A stretch of 64,000 nt of DNA, from contig OZ245048.1 of NCBI GenBank assembly GCA_965224435.1, positions 2,852,001-2,916,000 on the forward strand, written 5' to 3'. Under the pieces are notes generated by a model. That model saw only the letters and a list, made by a program, of their open reading frames with translations, had not been told where the DNA came from and did no database searches. A program made the translations under genes and the position numbers. The stretch is from JAJRQY01 sp965224435 (GTDB taxonomy: Bacteria > Actinomycetota > Acidimicrobiia > Acidimicrobiales > SZUA-35). Of the stretch, positions 33,735 to 42,482 are shown piece by piece. Each line of letters opens with the position of its first letter. The first letter of the stretch is position 1.

Positions 33735-34032
33735 GTCACGAACAATCATTCCCCCAGAATCCTCACAACCTATTCGCGTCGTCTGCTCTACCCAACCGAT
33801 AGCAGATGACCACCTTCAGCTTCAAGGCATGCATATATGCCTTGAAGGGGACTGGTTAGCGGCCTCGTGTCGCGCCATTTCCCATCGCTGGCCACTCGTC
33901 TGGCTCCGGTGGTGGATGAAAGTTTCGCCCACTTTCACACGCGTGAGACATGATGGTTGGTTCGGCTCCCGCTGGAACCAAGCATTCATGCCCTTCGCAC
34001 CACCCCCGGACGCCGGCCGCTGGCCAAGCTAG
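33735..34032 (+). CDS. hypothetical small ORF, doubtful
   Basis: The frame would encode about 98 residues (MSRTIIPPESSQPIRVVCST, later HRWPLVWLRWWMKVSPTFTR). I recognise nothing in it. It is rich in Trp and Arg and contains an 11-bp-arm hairpin at 33820-33847, so it may be non-coding. It ends 4 bp inside the end of the converging DUF169 gene. No Shine-Dalgarno or leaderless hexamer precedes it. Confidence 0.2.
33820..33847. other. large perfect hairpin
   Basis: CTTCAAGGCAT and ATGCCTTGAAG form 11-bp arms around the 6-base loop gcatat. It has no T-run and lies far from any certain gene end. It could be an RNA structure or part of a palindromic repeat element. Confidence 0.5.
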
Positions 34033-34853
34033 CTGTACGAGACGCCGAGGCCGGCCCGAGCGTCCTGTTGCACCCCATAAGGCGGAATTGGATAGCGCAG
34101 GCCATTGCCAGAGAGCGCCTTCAGACCGGCAATAGCTTTGGGTAGGAAGCCGGGAGGAGTTGCCATCAAAAGCTCATCATCTTGCACTCCCCCATAGCGT
34201 CGCTCGGCGAAACAAGGAATGGACACGCTTGGTTCACGGGTGGCAAGCGCTCTCCCCCAAGAGTCCGCGCACGAGGACTCACCAACACATCCCCAGGAGA
34301 AGTTCCTGTACCCGCTCCACTGCAAACCGTTGATCAGCAAGATCATCTGAGCCGGATTGGCGTAAATCAGGCAGATATCGGGAGGCGTGAGACGCCCAGA
34401 AACCAGGGGCGAAACCGCCATGGCCACGTAGCGATCATCAGGAACGGTGTGCATGGCTTCTTGATGAATGGCTGAGTCTTCAAGGGTCTTGAACCACACC
34501 CCCGCCATGTGCTTGCCTGACAACCACTCTTCATCACGCGGCCGCAGGCCAAGAACGGCTCCACATTGGTCTCCGACCAGGTCATCGTTGGTGATTCCAA
34601 CAGTGAAGTTCAGACGGCTGGCCATGCCAACAATTTGGTCGGCAGTGTGAATGTCCTTTGGTCGACGGATCCTCGGTATGGCCTCCATCTCCTCAACGGT
34701 TGCGAACATCGACATCCCTATCGGGGTAGTCCTCAACCGGAGCAAATGATTCAACTCAGCAACCAGATGTTTCCAATCAAACCCATCCCAGTCTTCCTGA
34801 CTCCAATCCAGCGGGTCAGTTGTTTCGCCTAGGCTCACTGGTTGCTCGTTCAT
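34029..34853 (-). CDS. DUF169-family protein
   Basis: The 274-residue protein matches the DUF169 (COG2043) pattern: LRLRTTPIGMSMFATVEEME near residue 40, then GDQCGAVLGLRPRDEEW, PPDICLIYANPAQMILLING, and CVGESSCADSWGRAL with two cysteines. The family has no settled function; members often sit near molybdenum or corrinoid enzymes. It is monocistronic here and its start is just after a gap of about 145 bp from the lipoprotein gene. The cysteines (CG, CV, SSC, PC) could bind a metal, but this is a guess. Confidence 0.82.
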   Translation of the reverse strand: MNEQPVSLGETTDPLDWSQEDWDGFDWKHLVAELNHLLRLRTTPIGMSMFATVEEMEAIPRIRRPKDIHTADQIVGMASRLNFTVGITNDDLVGDQCGAVLGLRPRDEEWLSGKHMAGVWFKTLEDSAIHQEAMHTVPDDRYVAMAVSPLVSGRLTPPDICLIYANPAQMILLINGLQWSGYRNFSWGCVGESSCADSWGRALATREPSVSIPCFAERRYGGVQDDELLMATPPGFLPKAIAGLKALSGNGLRYPIPPYGVQQDARAGLGVSYS

Positions 34854-34999
34854 GGCTTGAAGCTAGCTCACAAACAAATTCGGCACAGCATCGCTTCCGG
34901 AACCTGCGTTACACCACCTGTGCCCGGACAAAGCACGGGTCTCATGGGCCAAATGGCCTCCTTTCTCAAGATGGCCCCGGACAGACCGATACTCAGATC

Positions 35000-35404
35000 G
35001 TGAGAAATCGTTTCATACTTCTGCTTGCTGGCACCGGATTCGTCGTGGCCACCGCGTCATGTGGTGGTGTCGAGGAAACTACTGAGCCTGGTCCTGATCT
35101 CGCCTTTGTTCAGGAATCCGTCGAAGATGCAACGACGACGCCGACCCTCGTTCCACAAGATCTGATCTTCGAGTTGGACGCCGAAGAGGAGGTCCTCGTA
35201 GCCTTTGAAGCTGCTTGGGTTTGTGACGTGCAGAGCCAAACCTTCGACTCAAACGGGGCTATCTCCAATGCGTTGGAAGACCGTTTGGCCGAGGCTGGCA
35301 TCGACGAGCAAACTTACGGAGAGTTTCGAGAGTCCATCAACCAGGACGAGAACTTGCGGACCGCCATCATGGCCAGCTACCAGGTGAACTGTTCGAACAC
35401 CTAG
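35000..35404 (+). CDS. small lipoprotein of unknown function
   Basis: The GTG at 35000 gives a typical lipoprotein signal peptide, RNRFILLLAGTGFVVATASC with the lipidated Cys near residue 21. A Thr/Pro/Glu-rich linker and an acidic helical domain of about 90 residues follow (EEEVLVAFEAAWVCDVQSQT, then EAGIDEQTYGEFRESINQ). The remaining cysteines (WVCDVQ and VNCSNT) could form a disulfide outside the membrane. The frame is open to 34820, but the upstream part has no signal-like start. The end overlaps the end of mfd by 4 bp. I do not recognise a family. Confidence 0.7.
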   Translation: MRNRFILLLAGTGFVVATASCGGVEETTEPGPDLAFVQESVEDATTTPTLVPQDLIFELDAEEEVLVAFEAAWVCDVQSQTFDSNGAISNALEDRLAEAGIDEQTYGEFRESINQDENLRTAIMASYQVNCSNT

Positions 35405-38400
35405 CTTGCTTCCGGCCAGATCGTGTCAAGGAAGGTCAGGAGATCGGGGGCAATCGACGACTTCTTTCGCAGACCAACCTGGACCTGCCCGCCCTCGTCT
35501 CCATATTCTTCAGACTTCCAAAGCCCCTTGGGGAACAAGCGCTCAAACCGGATCTCTTGGCTCGCCTTCATACTCACCGGCCCGAGCTTGGCAATCCATT
35601 CGGGTCCACCAAAACCTGGACCCTTGACTACCACTGCATCGCGAATGCCAAGGCGGGAGCACGCCGCCCGAAGCAGGGCAACTTCCAGAAGCCGTTCCGC
35701 CACTTCAGGAATTTTGCCGTAGCGATCCTTCCACTCAAGTCGGATGTCTTCGACCTCAGAAACTGAACTTACGGTTGCTAGTCGGCGATACGCCTCCAGC
35801 CTCTGCGCCTCCGAGCTGACATAGTCAGCGGGGATATTGGCATCGATCGGTAAGTCGATCTTGATCTCGGCTACCTCTTCGGCCACCGTGCCATTGAGCT
35901 CGGCCACCGCTTCGGTCACAAGCTGACAATACAAGTCGTAGCCAACAGCCGCGATATGGCCAGTCTGGCCGACCCCCAACAGATTGCCAGCCCCTCGGAT
36001 CTCTAGGTCTCGCATAGCGATCTTGAAGCCTGACCCAAGGGCGGTGGCCTCGCCAATGGTCTTCAACCGCTCATACGCCTCTTCGGACAGGGAGGCGTCC
36101 GGACGAGTGAACAGATAGGCGTAGGCCCGCTGACCAGAACGGCCGACCCGTCCACGCAACTGGTGAAGCTGTCCGAGTCCAAGCAGCTCGGCTCGGTCGA
36201 CAACCAGGGTGTTCACCGTTGGCATGTCGATGCCGGACTCGATGATGGTGGTGCATACCAGGACGTCGTACTCACCCTCCCAGAAGTCCAGTACAACCTT
36301 TTCTAGTGTGCCCTCGTCCATCTGGCCGTGAGCAATGGCAATGCGGGCCTCAGGCACGAGGTCACGAAGCTCATTGGCCACCTTCTCAATGCTCTGCACC
36401 CGGTTATGGACATAGAAGACCTGACCTTCTCGGAGGAGTTCGCGTCGGATGGCCTCGGCCACCGCCCGATCGTCATACTCGCCGACATAGGTCAGGATCG
36501 GCTGACGATCAGCTGGTGGCGTGTTCAGCAACGACAGATCCCGAATTCCGGTCAGGCTCATCTCCAGAGTTCTCGGAATTGGCGTCGCCGTCAGAGTCAA
36601 GACGTCAACATTGGCTTTGAACTGCTTGATTGCTTCCTTGTGCGAAACCCCGAAACGTTGCTCTTCATCAACAACGAGTAGCCCGAGCTTCGGCAATTTC
36701 ACGTCTTGGGAAAGCAAGCGATGGGTGCCAATGAGCACGTCAACTTCGCCGGCTTCGGTGGCGGCAACGACGGCCCGCTGTTGTTTCGCTGTGAGGAAGC
36801 GGCTGAGAACCTCAACCCGAACGGGGTAGGGAGCGTAGCGATCACTGAAGGTCTGGAAGTGTTGTTGAGCCAGCAAGGTTGTCGGCACCAAGATGGCAAC
36901 CTGTTTGCCTGCTTGGACCGCCTTGAACGCGGCCTGAACCGCAATTTCCGTCTTGCCAAATCCGACGTCGCCGACCACCAGCCGATCCATCGGTACTGGC
37001 CGTTCCATGTCTTCGCCAATACTGGCAATGGAGGAGGCTTGGTCAGGCGTCAACTCAAATGGGAAGGCTCCAGCGAGCTCTCGTTGCCAGGGAGTGTCTG
37101 ACGGGAATGCGTATCCCTCAGCCGCCATCCGCTGCTGATACAAAACGACGAGTTCTTGGGCAATCTCCTCGACCGCGCTGCGAACCTTGGCCTTGGACTT
37201 CGCAAAGTCGCTGCCGCCCAGGCGATGGAGGGAAGGAGAGTCGCCACCGGTGTAGGGCCGGATCAGGTCAATCTGGTCTGATGGAACGTAGAGCTTGTCG
37301 TTACCGCGGTATTCCAGCATGAGGTAGTCACGCTCATGACCACCAATAGCGCGGGTGACCATGCCGGCAAACTTGCCAACCCCGTGCTGGTGGTGAACAA
37401 CCAGGCTGCCAACTCGAAGGTCATCAAAGAACCCTTCGCTCTGGCGCTTGCGTGGCCGGACCTTGCGGTGAGCCCGACGACGCCCGGTCAGCTCGGCCTC
37501 GGTCAAGATGGCAATGCCGACCGACGGAAGCACAACTCCTCGCTCGACCGAGGTGACGACCAGATGGGCTCCTGGCCCAAACTCTTCAGGAACCAGATGA
37601 CCGTGATCTTCTGGATGGAGCCCCCACTCGGACAAGAGCTCCATCACTCGACTGGCTGAGCCTTCACCATCGGCGGTCACAATCAGCCGGGCACCATCAG
37701 ACAGCAGCTGGTGCAGGCGGTTGGACAATGCCTCGCCGGGGGCATCCCACCCCGAAGCATCAAGTACGGCGACGTCAGGATTCTCCGGAGTGGCCGACAC
37801 CGAGATGATTGGTGCTCCTGTCTTGGCCAGCAGGCGATCGAATGGGAGATGGAGTCGAGGGAATTCGGCGTGCTCTTCTCCTTCGACGGCTGCTCCCCAC
37901 GTCTTGGCCAATGTCTCGGCCAGGTCCGCTTCTTCTGCCATCAGATCCGCGCCCCGGGCGCGCATACGTCGTGGCTCAATCAAAACAACCAGAGCATCAT
38001 CTTGAAGGAGGTCAGGCATGACACGTTCTTCGGGGCTCAGCCAAGGCAGCCACGACTCCATGCCATCGAACTGCTCACCTCGGGCCAACCGCTCCCATTG
38101 CTCACGGCCCCAGGGCTCCTCCGCGACAAGAGCGGCCGCACGTTCTTGAATCTCTTGGGTTGGCAGGAGCTCACGGCAAGGAAAGATTTCGGTGTCAGCA
38201 ATATCGATGGTCGAGCGCTGATCAGAGGCACTGAACTCAGTCAATCGGTCGACTTCATCACCCCACAGGTCGATGCGGATCGGACCATCGGCGGTGGAGG
38301 GGAAAACATCAACGATCGAACCTCGGATGGCGACCTCGCCGCGATGTTCGACCTGAGCCTCGCGTCGATAGCCGCTATTGACCAGATCGGCGATCAAAGA

Positions 38401-38847
38401 CTGGGGATCGATCTGATCACCAACCCCAACGATGATTGGGTCAACTTCTTCAACATGGGGGCCAAGTCGTTGAACCAGCGCACGGGCCGGGGCAACCACC
38501 ACTCGGGGGCACTTCTCGGCGTCTTGCAGATGCCAGAGGGTTCGAAGTCGCTGACCCATCGCTTCGGTCGACGGGCTCACTCGTTCGAAGGGCAGGGTCT
38601 CCCAGGCCGGAAAGGACAAGACTTCGTCTTCCCCCAGGTACAAGGAAAGGTCATTGACCAGCCGATTGGCCTCGGCCGTGGTTGGCACCGCAACCAGCAC
38701 TGGCCGACGTTCTGACCCTTCAGCCAGCGCAGCAATAGCGAGTGCCCGAGCCGGCTCTGGCATGGCAAGGACGGTCACGGCACGACCGATCACCCGCTCA
38801 AGAGCAGGATCACTTGCCAACAGTTGCGGGAGACGACGAAAACTCAC
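35401..38847 (-). CDS. mfd: transcription-repair coupling factor Mfd
   Basis: The 1148-residue protein removes stalled RNA polymerase and recruits UvrA to lesions. The UvrB-like N-terminal region is followed by the RNA-polymerase-interacting domain (VGSLVVHHQHGVGKFAGMVT near 480). The RecG-like helicase core has Walker A VVGDVGFGKTEIAVQAAF near 628, the DEEQ box LLVVDEEQRFGVSH, TATPIPRTLEMSL and motif VI QLRGRVGRSGQRAYAYL. The TRCF domain ends it. The length is normal. The GTG start is preceded at 6 nt by TAGCCT (leaderless). In related genomes mfd is followed by the parvulin and mazG genes, which here lie 22 kb away. Confidence 0.97.
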   Translation of the reverse strand: MSFRRLPQLLASDPALERVIGRAVTVLAMPEPARALAIAALAEGSERRPVLVAVPTTAEANRLVNDLSLYLGEDEVLSFPAWETLPFERVSPSTEAMGQRLRTLWHLQDAEKCPRVVVAPARALVQRLGPHVEEVDPIIVGVGDQIDPQSLIADLVNSGYRREAQVEHRGEVAIRGSIVDVFPSTADGPIRIDLWGDEVDRLTEFSASDQRSTIDIADTEIFPCRELLPTQEIQERAAALVAEEPWGREQWERLARGEQFDGMESWLPWLSPEERVMPDLLQDDALVVLIEPRRMRARGADLMAEEADLAETLAKTWGAAVEGEEHAEFPRLHLPFDRLLAKTGAPIISVSATPENPDVAVLDASGWDAPGEALSNRLHQLLSDGARLIVTADGEGSASRVMELLSEWGLHPEDHGHLVPEEFGPGAHLVVTSVERGVVLPSVGIAILTEAELTGRRRAHRKVRPRKRQSEGFFDDLRVGSLVVHHQHGVGKFAGMVTRAIGGHERDYLMLEYRGNDKLYVPSDQIDLIRPYTGGDSPSLHRLGGSDFAKSKAKVRSAVEEIAQELVVLYQQRMAAEGYAFPSDTPWQRELAGAFPFELTPDQASSIASIGEDMERPVPMDRLVVGDVGFGKTEIAVQAAFKAVQAGKQVAILVPTTLLAQQHFQTFSDRYAPYPVRVEVLSRFLTAKQQRAVVAATEAGEVDVLIGTHRLLSQDVKLPKLGLLVVDEEQRFGVSHKEAIKQFKANVDVLTLTATPIPRTLEMSLTGIRDLSLLNTPPADRQPILTYVGEYDDRAVAEAIRRELLREGQVFYVHNRVQSIEKVANELRDLVPEARIAIAHGQMDEGTLEKVVLDFWEGEYDVLVCTTIIESGIDMPTVNTLVVDRAELLGLGQLHQLRGRVGRSGQRAYAYLFTRPDASLSEEAYERLKTIGEATALGSGFKIAMRDLEIRGAGNLLGVGQTGHIAAVGYDLYCQLVTEAVAELNGTVAEEVAEIKIDLPIDANIPADYVSSEAQRLEAYRRLATVSSVSEVEDIRLEWKDRYGKIPEVAERLLEVALLRAACSRLGIRDAVVVKGPGFGGPEWIAKLGPVSMKASQEIRFERLFPKGLWKSEEYGDEGGQVQVGLRKKSSIAPDLLTFLDTIWPEAS

Positions 38848-38853
38848 TGGCTC

Positions 38854-38859
38854 AGGCTA
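38854..38859 (-). promoter_or_regulatory. -10-like TAGCCT, 6 nt before the mfd GTG
   Basis: Minus-strand TAGCCT ends 6 nt before the mfd start codon at 38847, with CCGACA about 19 bp upstream as a weak -35. This suggests a leaderless mfd transcript. Confidence 0.5.
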
Positions 38860-38905
38860 AAGGGAACTACCGCCGGATTGTCGGCCTCCCCTAGGGGGAC
38901 GCAGT

Positions 38906-39463
38906 TCAGTGCGAGAGAGTCCCTCGGACCCAACGAAATCCCTCGAAGCTCATGCTCAGCATCCAACCCCCGACGACACCAAGAGTGATGCCCAAGACAT
39001 TGGCAATCAGGTCCTGATAGCTGGAGGCCCGGCTGCTCGAGAGTATGGGTTGTACAAACTCGACCCCGGCGGAAATCGCAGACAGACTGGCGATGAGAAA
39101 GAGGCCACTGTCGCGGCGCCCAATGGCAAACCAGCCGAGAAGCCCTGCCAACGACCACATCAAGAAGTGACCAACAGCATCGAATCGCCAAGGAATGTCA
39201 CCCCGACTAATCAAGTCCATACCAGCCTGGGCCTCGACCGCTCGAGCGAACCACAGGCCACGAGCGGAGGTGAAACCTGGGGCCCGGTCACTGAATGACA
39301 GGCCGGCAACAACAAGAGCAAAACCCAGGAACCCCAAACGGAACGTCCACCGAAAGGCGAATTGCAGGGTTCGACTGAACCCATCAGCGACACGAGTGAA
39401 TAATCGCGGTCGGGAACGGTTTGAGTTGCGCCTTGATCGACGTCGCTTGCTACTGGCAGTCAC
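38906..39463 (-). CDS. VanZ-like membrane protein
   Basis: The product has about 185 residues. A very basic N-terminus (SSKRRRSRRNSNRSRPRLF) is followed by membrane helices (FRLGFLGFALVVAGLSF, FLMWSLAGLLGWFAIG, LFLIASLSAISAGVEFVQ, NVLGITLGVVGGWML). The VanZ-family elements are the Asp/His of FDAVGHFLMWSLAG, the GVEFVQPILSSSRASSYQDL stretch and IANVLG. VanZ-like proteins have been linked to glycopeptide resistance and envelope metabolism, without a known mechanism. The GTG near 39463 is preferred because a TAAGCT hexamer lies about 7 nt upstream; the frame is open to 39526. It lies between mfd and pth. Confidence 0.8.
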   Translation of the reverse strand: MTASSKRRRSRRNSNRSRPRLFTRVADGFSRTLQFAFRWTFRLGFLGFALVVAGLSFSDRAPGFTSARGLWFARAVEAQAGMDLISRGDIPWRFDAVGHFLMWSLAGLLGWFAIGRRDSGLFLIASLSAISAGVEFVQPILSSSRASSYQDLIANVLGITLGVVGGWMLSMSFEGFRWVRGTLSH

Positions 39464-39573
39464 GAGTCCCAGCTTAGGTACAATGCGGACCGCGTTGGGC
39501 GCGCCCCGTTGAGTGCTTGTACCCACACCCGGCTCGTGATCTAGTTCGCAAGCCTCAGCTAACAGTGTGAGCG

Positions 39574-39621
39574 GGCCTGTTTTGAGCTAGACGGTTTTAG
39601 CTAGACGGTTTTAGCTAGACA
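39574..39621. repeat. 14-bp tandem repeat spanning the pth stop codon
   Basis: ctagacggttttag occurs at 39587-39600 and 39601-39614. A third partial copy, ctagacagc, starts at 39615 and contains the pth stop (TAG on the minus strand). A degenerate copy precedes at 39574-39586. The TAG stops are spaced 14 bp apart and fall in all three frames. Confidence 0.9.
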
Positions 39622-40246
39622 GCATCCGGGCGACGATTGACCACATTCATGGTTGCGTCAAGACCTTGGGCCAACAAGAGTTCAACTGCGTCAGCAGCTT
39701 CTTCAACGGCGTGGTCAAGGACCTGTCGGTCAGCCTTGGACGGGCGCCGAAGCACCCAATCGCGCCCGGCCTGGGAAGCCGGAGGCTTGCCAACACCGAT
39801 ACGTAGACGGATGTAGTCAGTGGTGCCTAGGTGCTGGGTGATGGAGCGCAAGCGTTGTGGCCAGCGAGTCCACCGCCACCCTTCATCTTCAGACGCCCAG
39901 GTTCCAGATCCAACTCGTCATGAACAACGATCAGTTGCTCGCCATCTTCGATGCCGTAGCGACGAGTAAGAATCCGGACAGACTCACCCGAGTTGTTCAT
40001 GAACGTCAAGGGAAAAGCAACGGCGAGACGCTTGCCATCTACTCGCAGTTCGGCTGCCAGGGCGCGTTCCTTGCCCTTGCTGAGCTTCTGGCCGTGGCGC
40101 TTGGCCAGGCAAGAAACAACGTCGGCACCAATATTGTGACGCGTATTTTCGAACTCAGGACCGGGATTACCTAGACCAACAAGAAGGAGGTCGGCTGGAG
40201 TGCCGCGACGCTTTGGTTCACCCGGTGGGCGAGGCAACCGCGACAC
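39615..40246 (-). pseudogene. pth: peptidyl-tRNA hydrolase, frameshifted by one base
   Basis: Pth releases peptides from stalled peptidyl-tRNA and is essential in most bacteria. Two overlapping frames give one normal protein of about 210 residues. The first (40246 down to about 39853) has LLLVGLGNPGPEFENTRHNIG with the catalytic His, then FMNNSGESV and VVHDELDLEPGRLKMKGGGG. The second (39851 to 39615) continues RSITQHLGTTDYIRLRIGVGKPP. At about 39853 one base is missing: GGC CAC AAC G_C TTG CGC should read HNGLRS. Either the sequence has an error or the gene is broken. It is the third gene of prs-rplY-pth. Confidence 0.85.
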
Positions 40247-40255
40247 GTCCTGTAC

Positions 40256-40927
<672 letters not shown>

Positions 40928-40993
40928 GATGATCCTTGAGAAACGAATTCTGCCCTAGACGCGGGCAGACGCAGACGGGACAGACTATCGGGA

Positions 40994-41977
40994 TTAGTTC
41001 TGGTTGTGGCCGTCGAAGATCTGACTTACTGAGGATTCTTCGAATACAGCCTTGATGGTCTCAGCGATGATGGGAGCGACCGACAGAACCTCAAGCTTGT
41101 CAAACTGCTTGGCAGGTGGCAAGGGCAGGGTGTCGGTGACGATGACCTGCTCCATGACCGACTGATCGAGACGCTCAACCGCTGGTCCACTGAACACGGC
41201 GTGGGTCGCAGCACAGACAACAGACTTGGCGCCTCGCTCCATGAGTAGCTCGGCGGCTGAGCAGATGGTGCCAGCGGTATCGATCATGTCGTCGATCAGC
41301 ACACAGTCTCGACCTTCTACCTCACCAACAACGTCCTTGGCTTCAACCGCGTTCTTCATGCCCTTGACTCGGCGCTTGTGCACGATGGCGAGGTCGGCGT
41401 TGAGTTTCTGGGTATAGCGCTCGGCCACCTTGACTCGGCCAGCGTCAGGCGAGACAACGACGAGGTTCTCGCCTTTGGTTTCCCTCAGGTACTTGACCAG
41501 AACCGGCATGGCCGTCAGGTGGTCGACCGGGCCGCTGAAGAACCCCTGGATTTGTCCGGAGTGCAGATCGACCGAAAGCAGACGGGATGCTCCGGCCGCC
41601 TTGAACAGATCGGCCATGAGGCGAGCGGTGATTGGCTCACGTCCTTCGGACTTTCGATCCTGCCTGGCGTAGCCATAGAAAGGCATGACCGCGGTGATGC
41701 GCTTGGCCGATGCTCGACGAGCGGCATCGACCATGATGAGGTGCTCCATGATGGAGTCGTTCAGCGTTGCTCCATCGATGGTCGAGTGACTCTGGATGAT
41801 GAAGACGTCCGAACCACGAATCGACTCGGAGAACCGGCAATGGGTTTCGCCGTTTGCGAATTGGGCCAGGTGTGATTCGGTGATCTCTACGCCCAACTCA
41901 GTAGCAACATCTTGCGCCAGCTTGAAGTTGTGCCGACCCGCGAAGAGGTGCAGCTTCTTGGTTGTGACAGCTTCCAT
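40994..41977 (-). CDS. prs: ribose-phosphate pyrophosphokinase (PRPP synthetase)
   Basis: The 327-residue protein makes PRPP from ribose 5-phosphate and ATP, for purine, pyrimidine, His and Trp synthesis. Motifs are GRHNFKLAQDVATELGV, FANGETHCRF, the PRPP-binding signature DCVLIDDMIDTAGTICSAA near residue 224, the flexible-loop region PFYGYARQDRKSEGREPIT, and VSPDAGRVKVAERY. AGGGG lies before the ATG. It is followed by rplY and pth on the same strand. Confidence 0.97.
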   Translation of the reverse strand: MEAVTTKKLHLFAGRHNFKLAQDVATELGVEITESHLAQFANGETHCRFSESIRGSDVFIIQSHSTIDGATLNDSIMEHLIMVDAARRASAKRITAVMPFYGYARQDRKSEGREPITARLMADLFKAAGASRLLSVDLHSGQIQGFFSGPVDHLTAMPVLVKYLRETKGENLVVVSPDAGRVKVAERYTQKLNADLAIVHKRRVKGMKNAVEAKDVVGEVEGRDCVLIDDMIDTAGTICSAAELLMERGAKSVVCAATHAVFSGPAVERLDQSVMEQVIVTDTLPLPPAKQFDKLEVLSVAPIIAETIKAVFEESSVSQIFDGHNQN

Positions 41978-42094
41978 GTGATTCCCCTGAAGTGTGCACG
42001 AGTTCTCGCCGACTCTGGCCTGACACCAACGCCGTTCGTGGCGCCGGGAGCAGCATAGGGGGACGAGTGGATGACGCCACTAAGGATTTGTTAG

Positions 42095-42167
42095 CTCCCG
42101 GGGTTGGATTCGAACCAACGACGACCGGATTCAAAGTCCGGCGTTCTGCCAGCTGAACTACCCGGGA
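42095..42167 (-). tRNA. tRNA-Gln (anticodon TTG)
   Basis: The minus strand folds into a 73-base cloverleaf. The acceptor stem is TCCCGGG with CCCGGGA. The D arm is GTTC...GAAC. The anticodon arm is CCGGA-CTTTGAA-TCCGG with anticodon TTG. The variable loop has 5 bases and the T arm is GTTGG-TTCGAAT-CCAAC. The discriminator base is G, as expected for tRNA-Gln. The 3' CCA is not encoded. It lies between prs and the bS22 gene. A minus-strand TAGTGT at 42186-42181 is a possible promoter -10. Confidence 0.96.
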
Positions 42168-42314
42168 AGGATGAGCCACAACACTATCGGAGACGTGGAA
42201 CCAATTTGGCGAATAAATGGGTGAATAATCGGGAACGAATATTCTGGAACATCCGGCCGGAACAAACTTCTCAGAGGTAATTGCCCGGCGCGTTGGAGCC
42301 ACTCAGTCAGCCGC

Positions 42315-42320
42315 TAACCT
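42315..42320 (+). promoter_or_regulatory. -10-like TAACCT before the bS22-like gene
   Basis: TAACCT ends 9 nt before the ATG at 42330, with TTGGAG 16 bp upstream as a -35. No Shine-Dalgarno exists, so the mRNA may be leaderless. Confidence 0.5.
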
Positions 42321-42329
42321 TTCGCCTCT

Positions 42330-42428
42330 ATGGGATCGCTGATTAAGAAGCGCCGCAAGCGCATGCGTAAGAAGAAGCACCGCAAACTCCTGAAGAGGAC
42401 TCGTGTGCAACGTCGCAACAAGAAGTAG
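42330..42428 (+). CDS. bS22-like small ribosomal protein (AURKAIP1/COX24 domain)
   Basis: This 32-codon frame encodes a very basic peptide: MGSLIKKRRKRMRKKKHRKL, continuing LKRTRVQRRNKK. It matches the actinobacterial 33-residue AURKAIP1/COX24-domain protein seen as bS22 in mycobacterial ribosomes. It is too short for most gene callers. It is on the opposite strand to its neighbours and has its own promoter-like TAACCT and a downstream hairpin, so it is a separate transcription unit. Confidence 0.93.
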   Translation: MGSLIKKRRKRMRKKKHRKLLKRTRVQRRNKK

Positions 42429-42447
42429 GCATCAAAAAGAGGACTGA

Positions 42448-42469
42448 AGACTGGAGCACGCTCCAGTCT
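42448..42469 (+). terminator. hairpin downstream of the bS22-like gene
   Basis: AGACTGGAG-CACG-CTCCAGTCT forms a perfect 9-bp stem with a 4-base loop, about 20 bp after the stop codon of the bS22-like gene. There is no T-run. A second stem, AGACCACCCC-GCT-GGGGTGGTCT followed by TTG at 42495-42517, may also act, but it lies in the coding end of ispE. Confidence 0.5.
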
Positions 42470-42482
42470 CATCTTCTGATGT

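Noticed and set aside
34820..34999. upstream extension of the lipoprotein frame
   Set aside because: It has no signal-like start, while the GTG at 35000 gives a complete lipoprotein signal peptide.
37711..38715. 334-codon frame on the plus strand
   Set aside because: Antisense to mfd, with no recognisable domain. The mfd product is full length and conserved.
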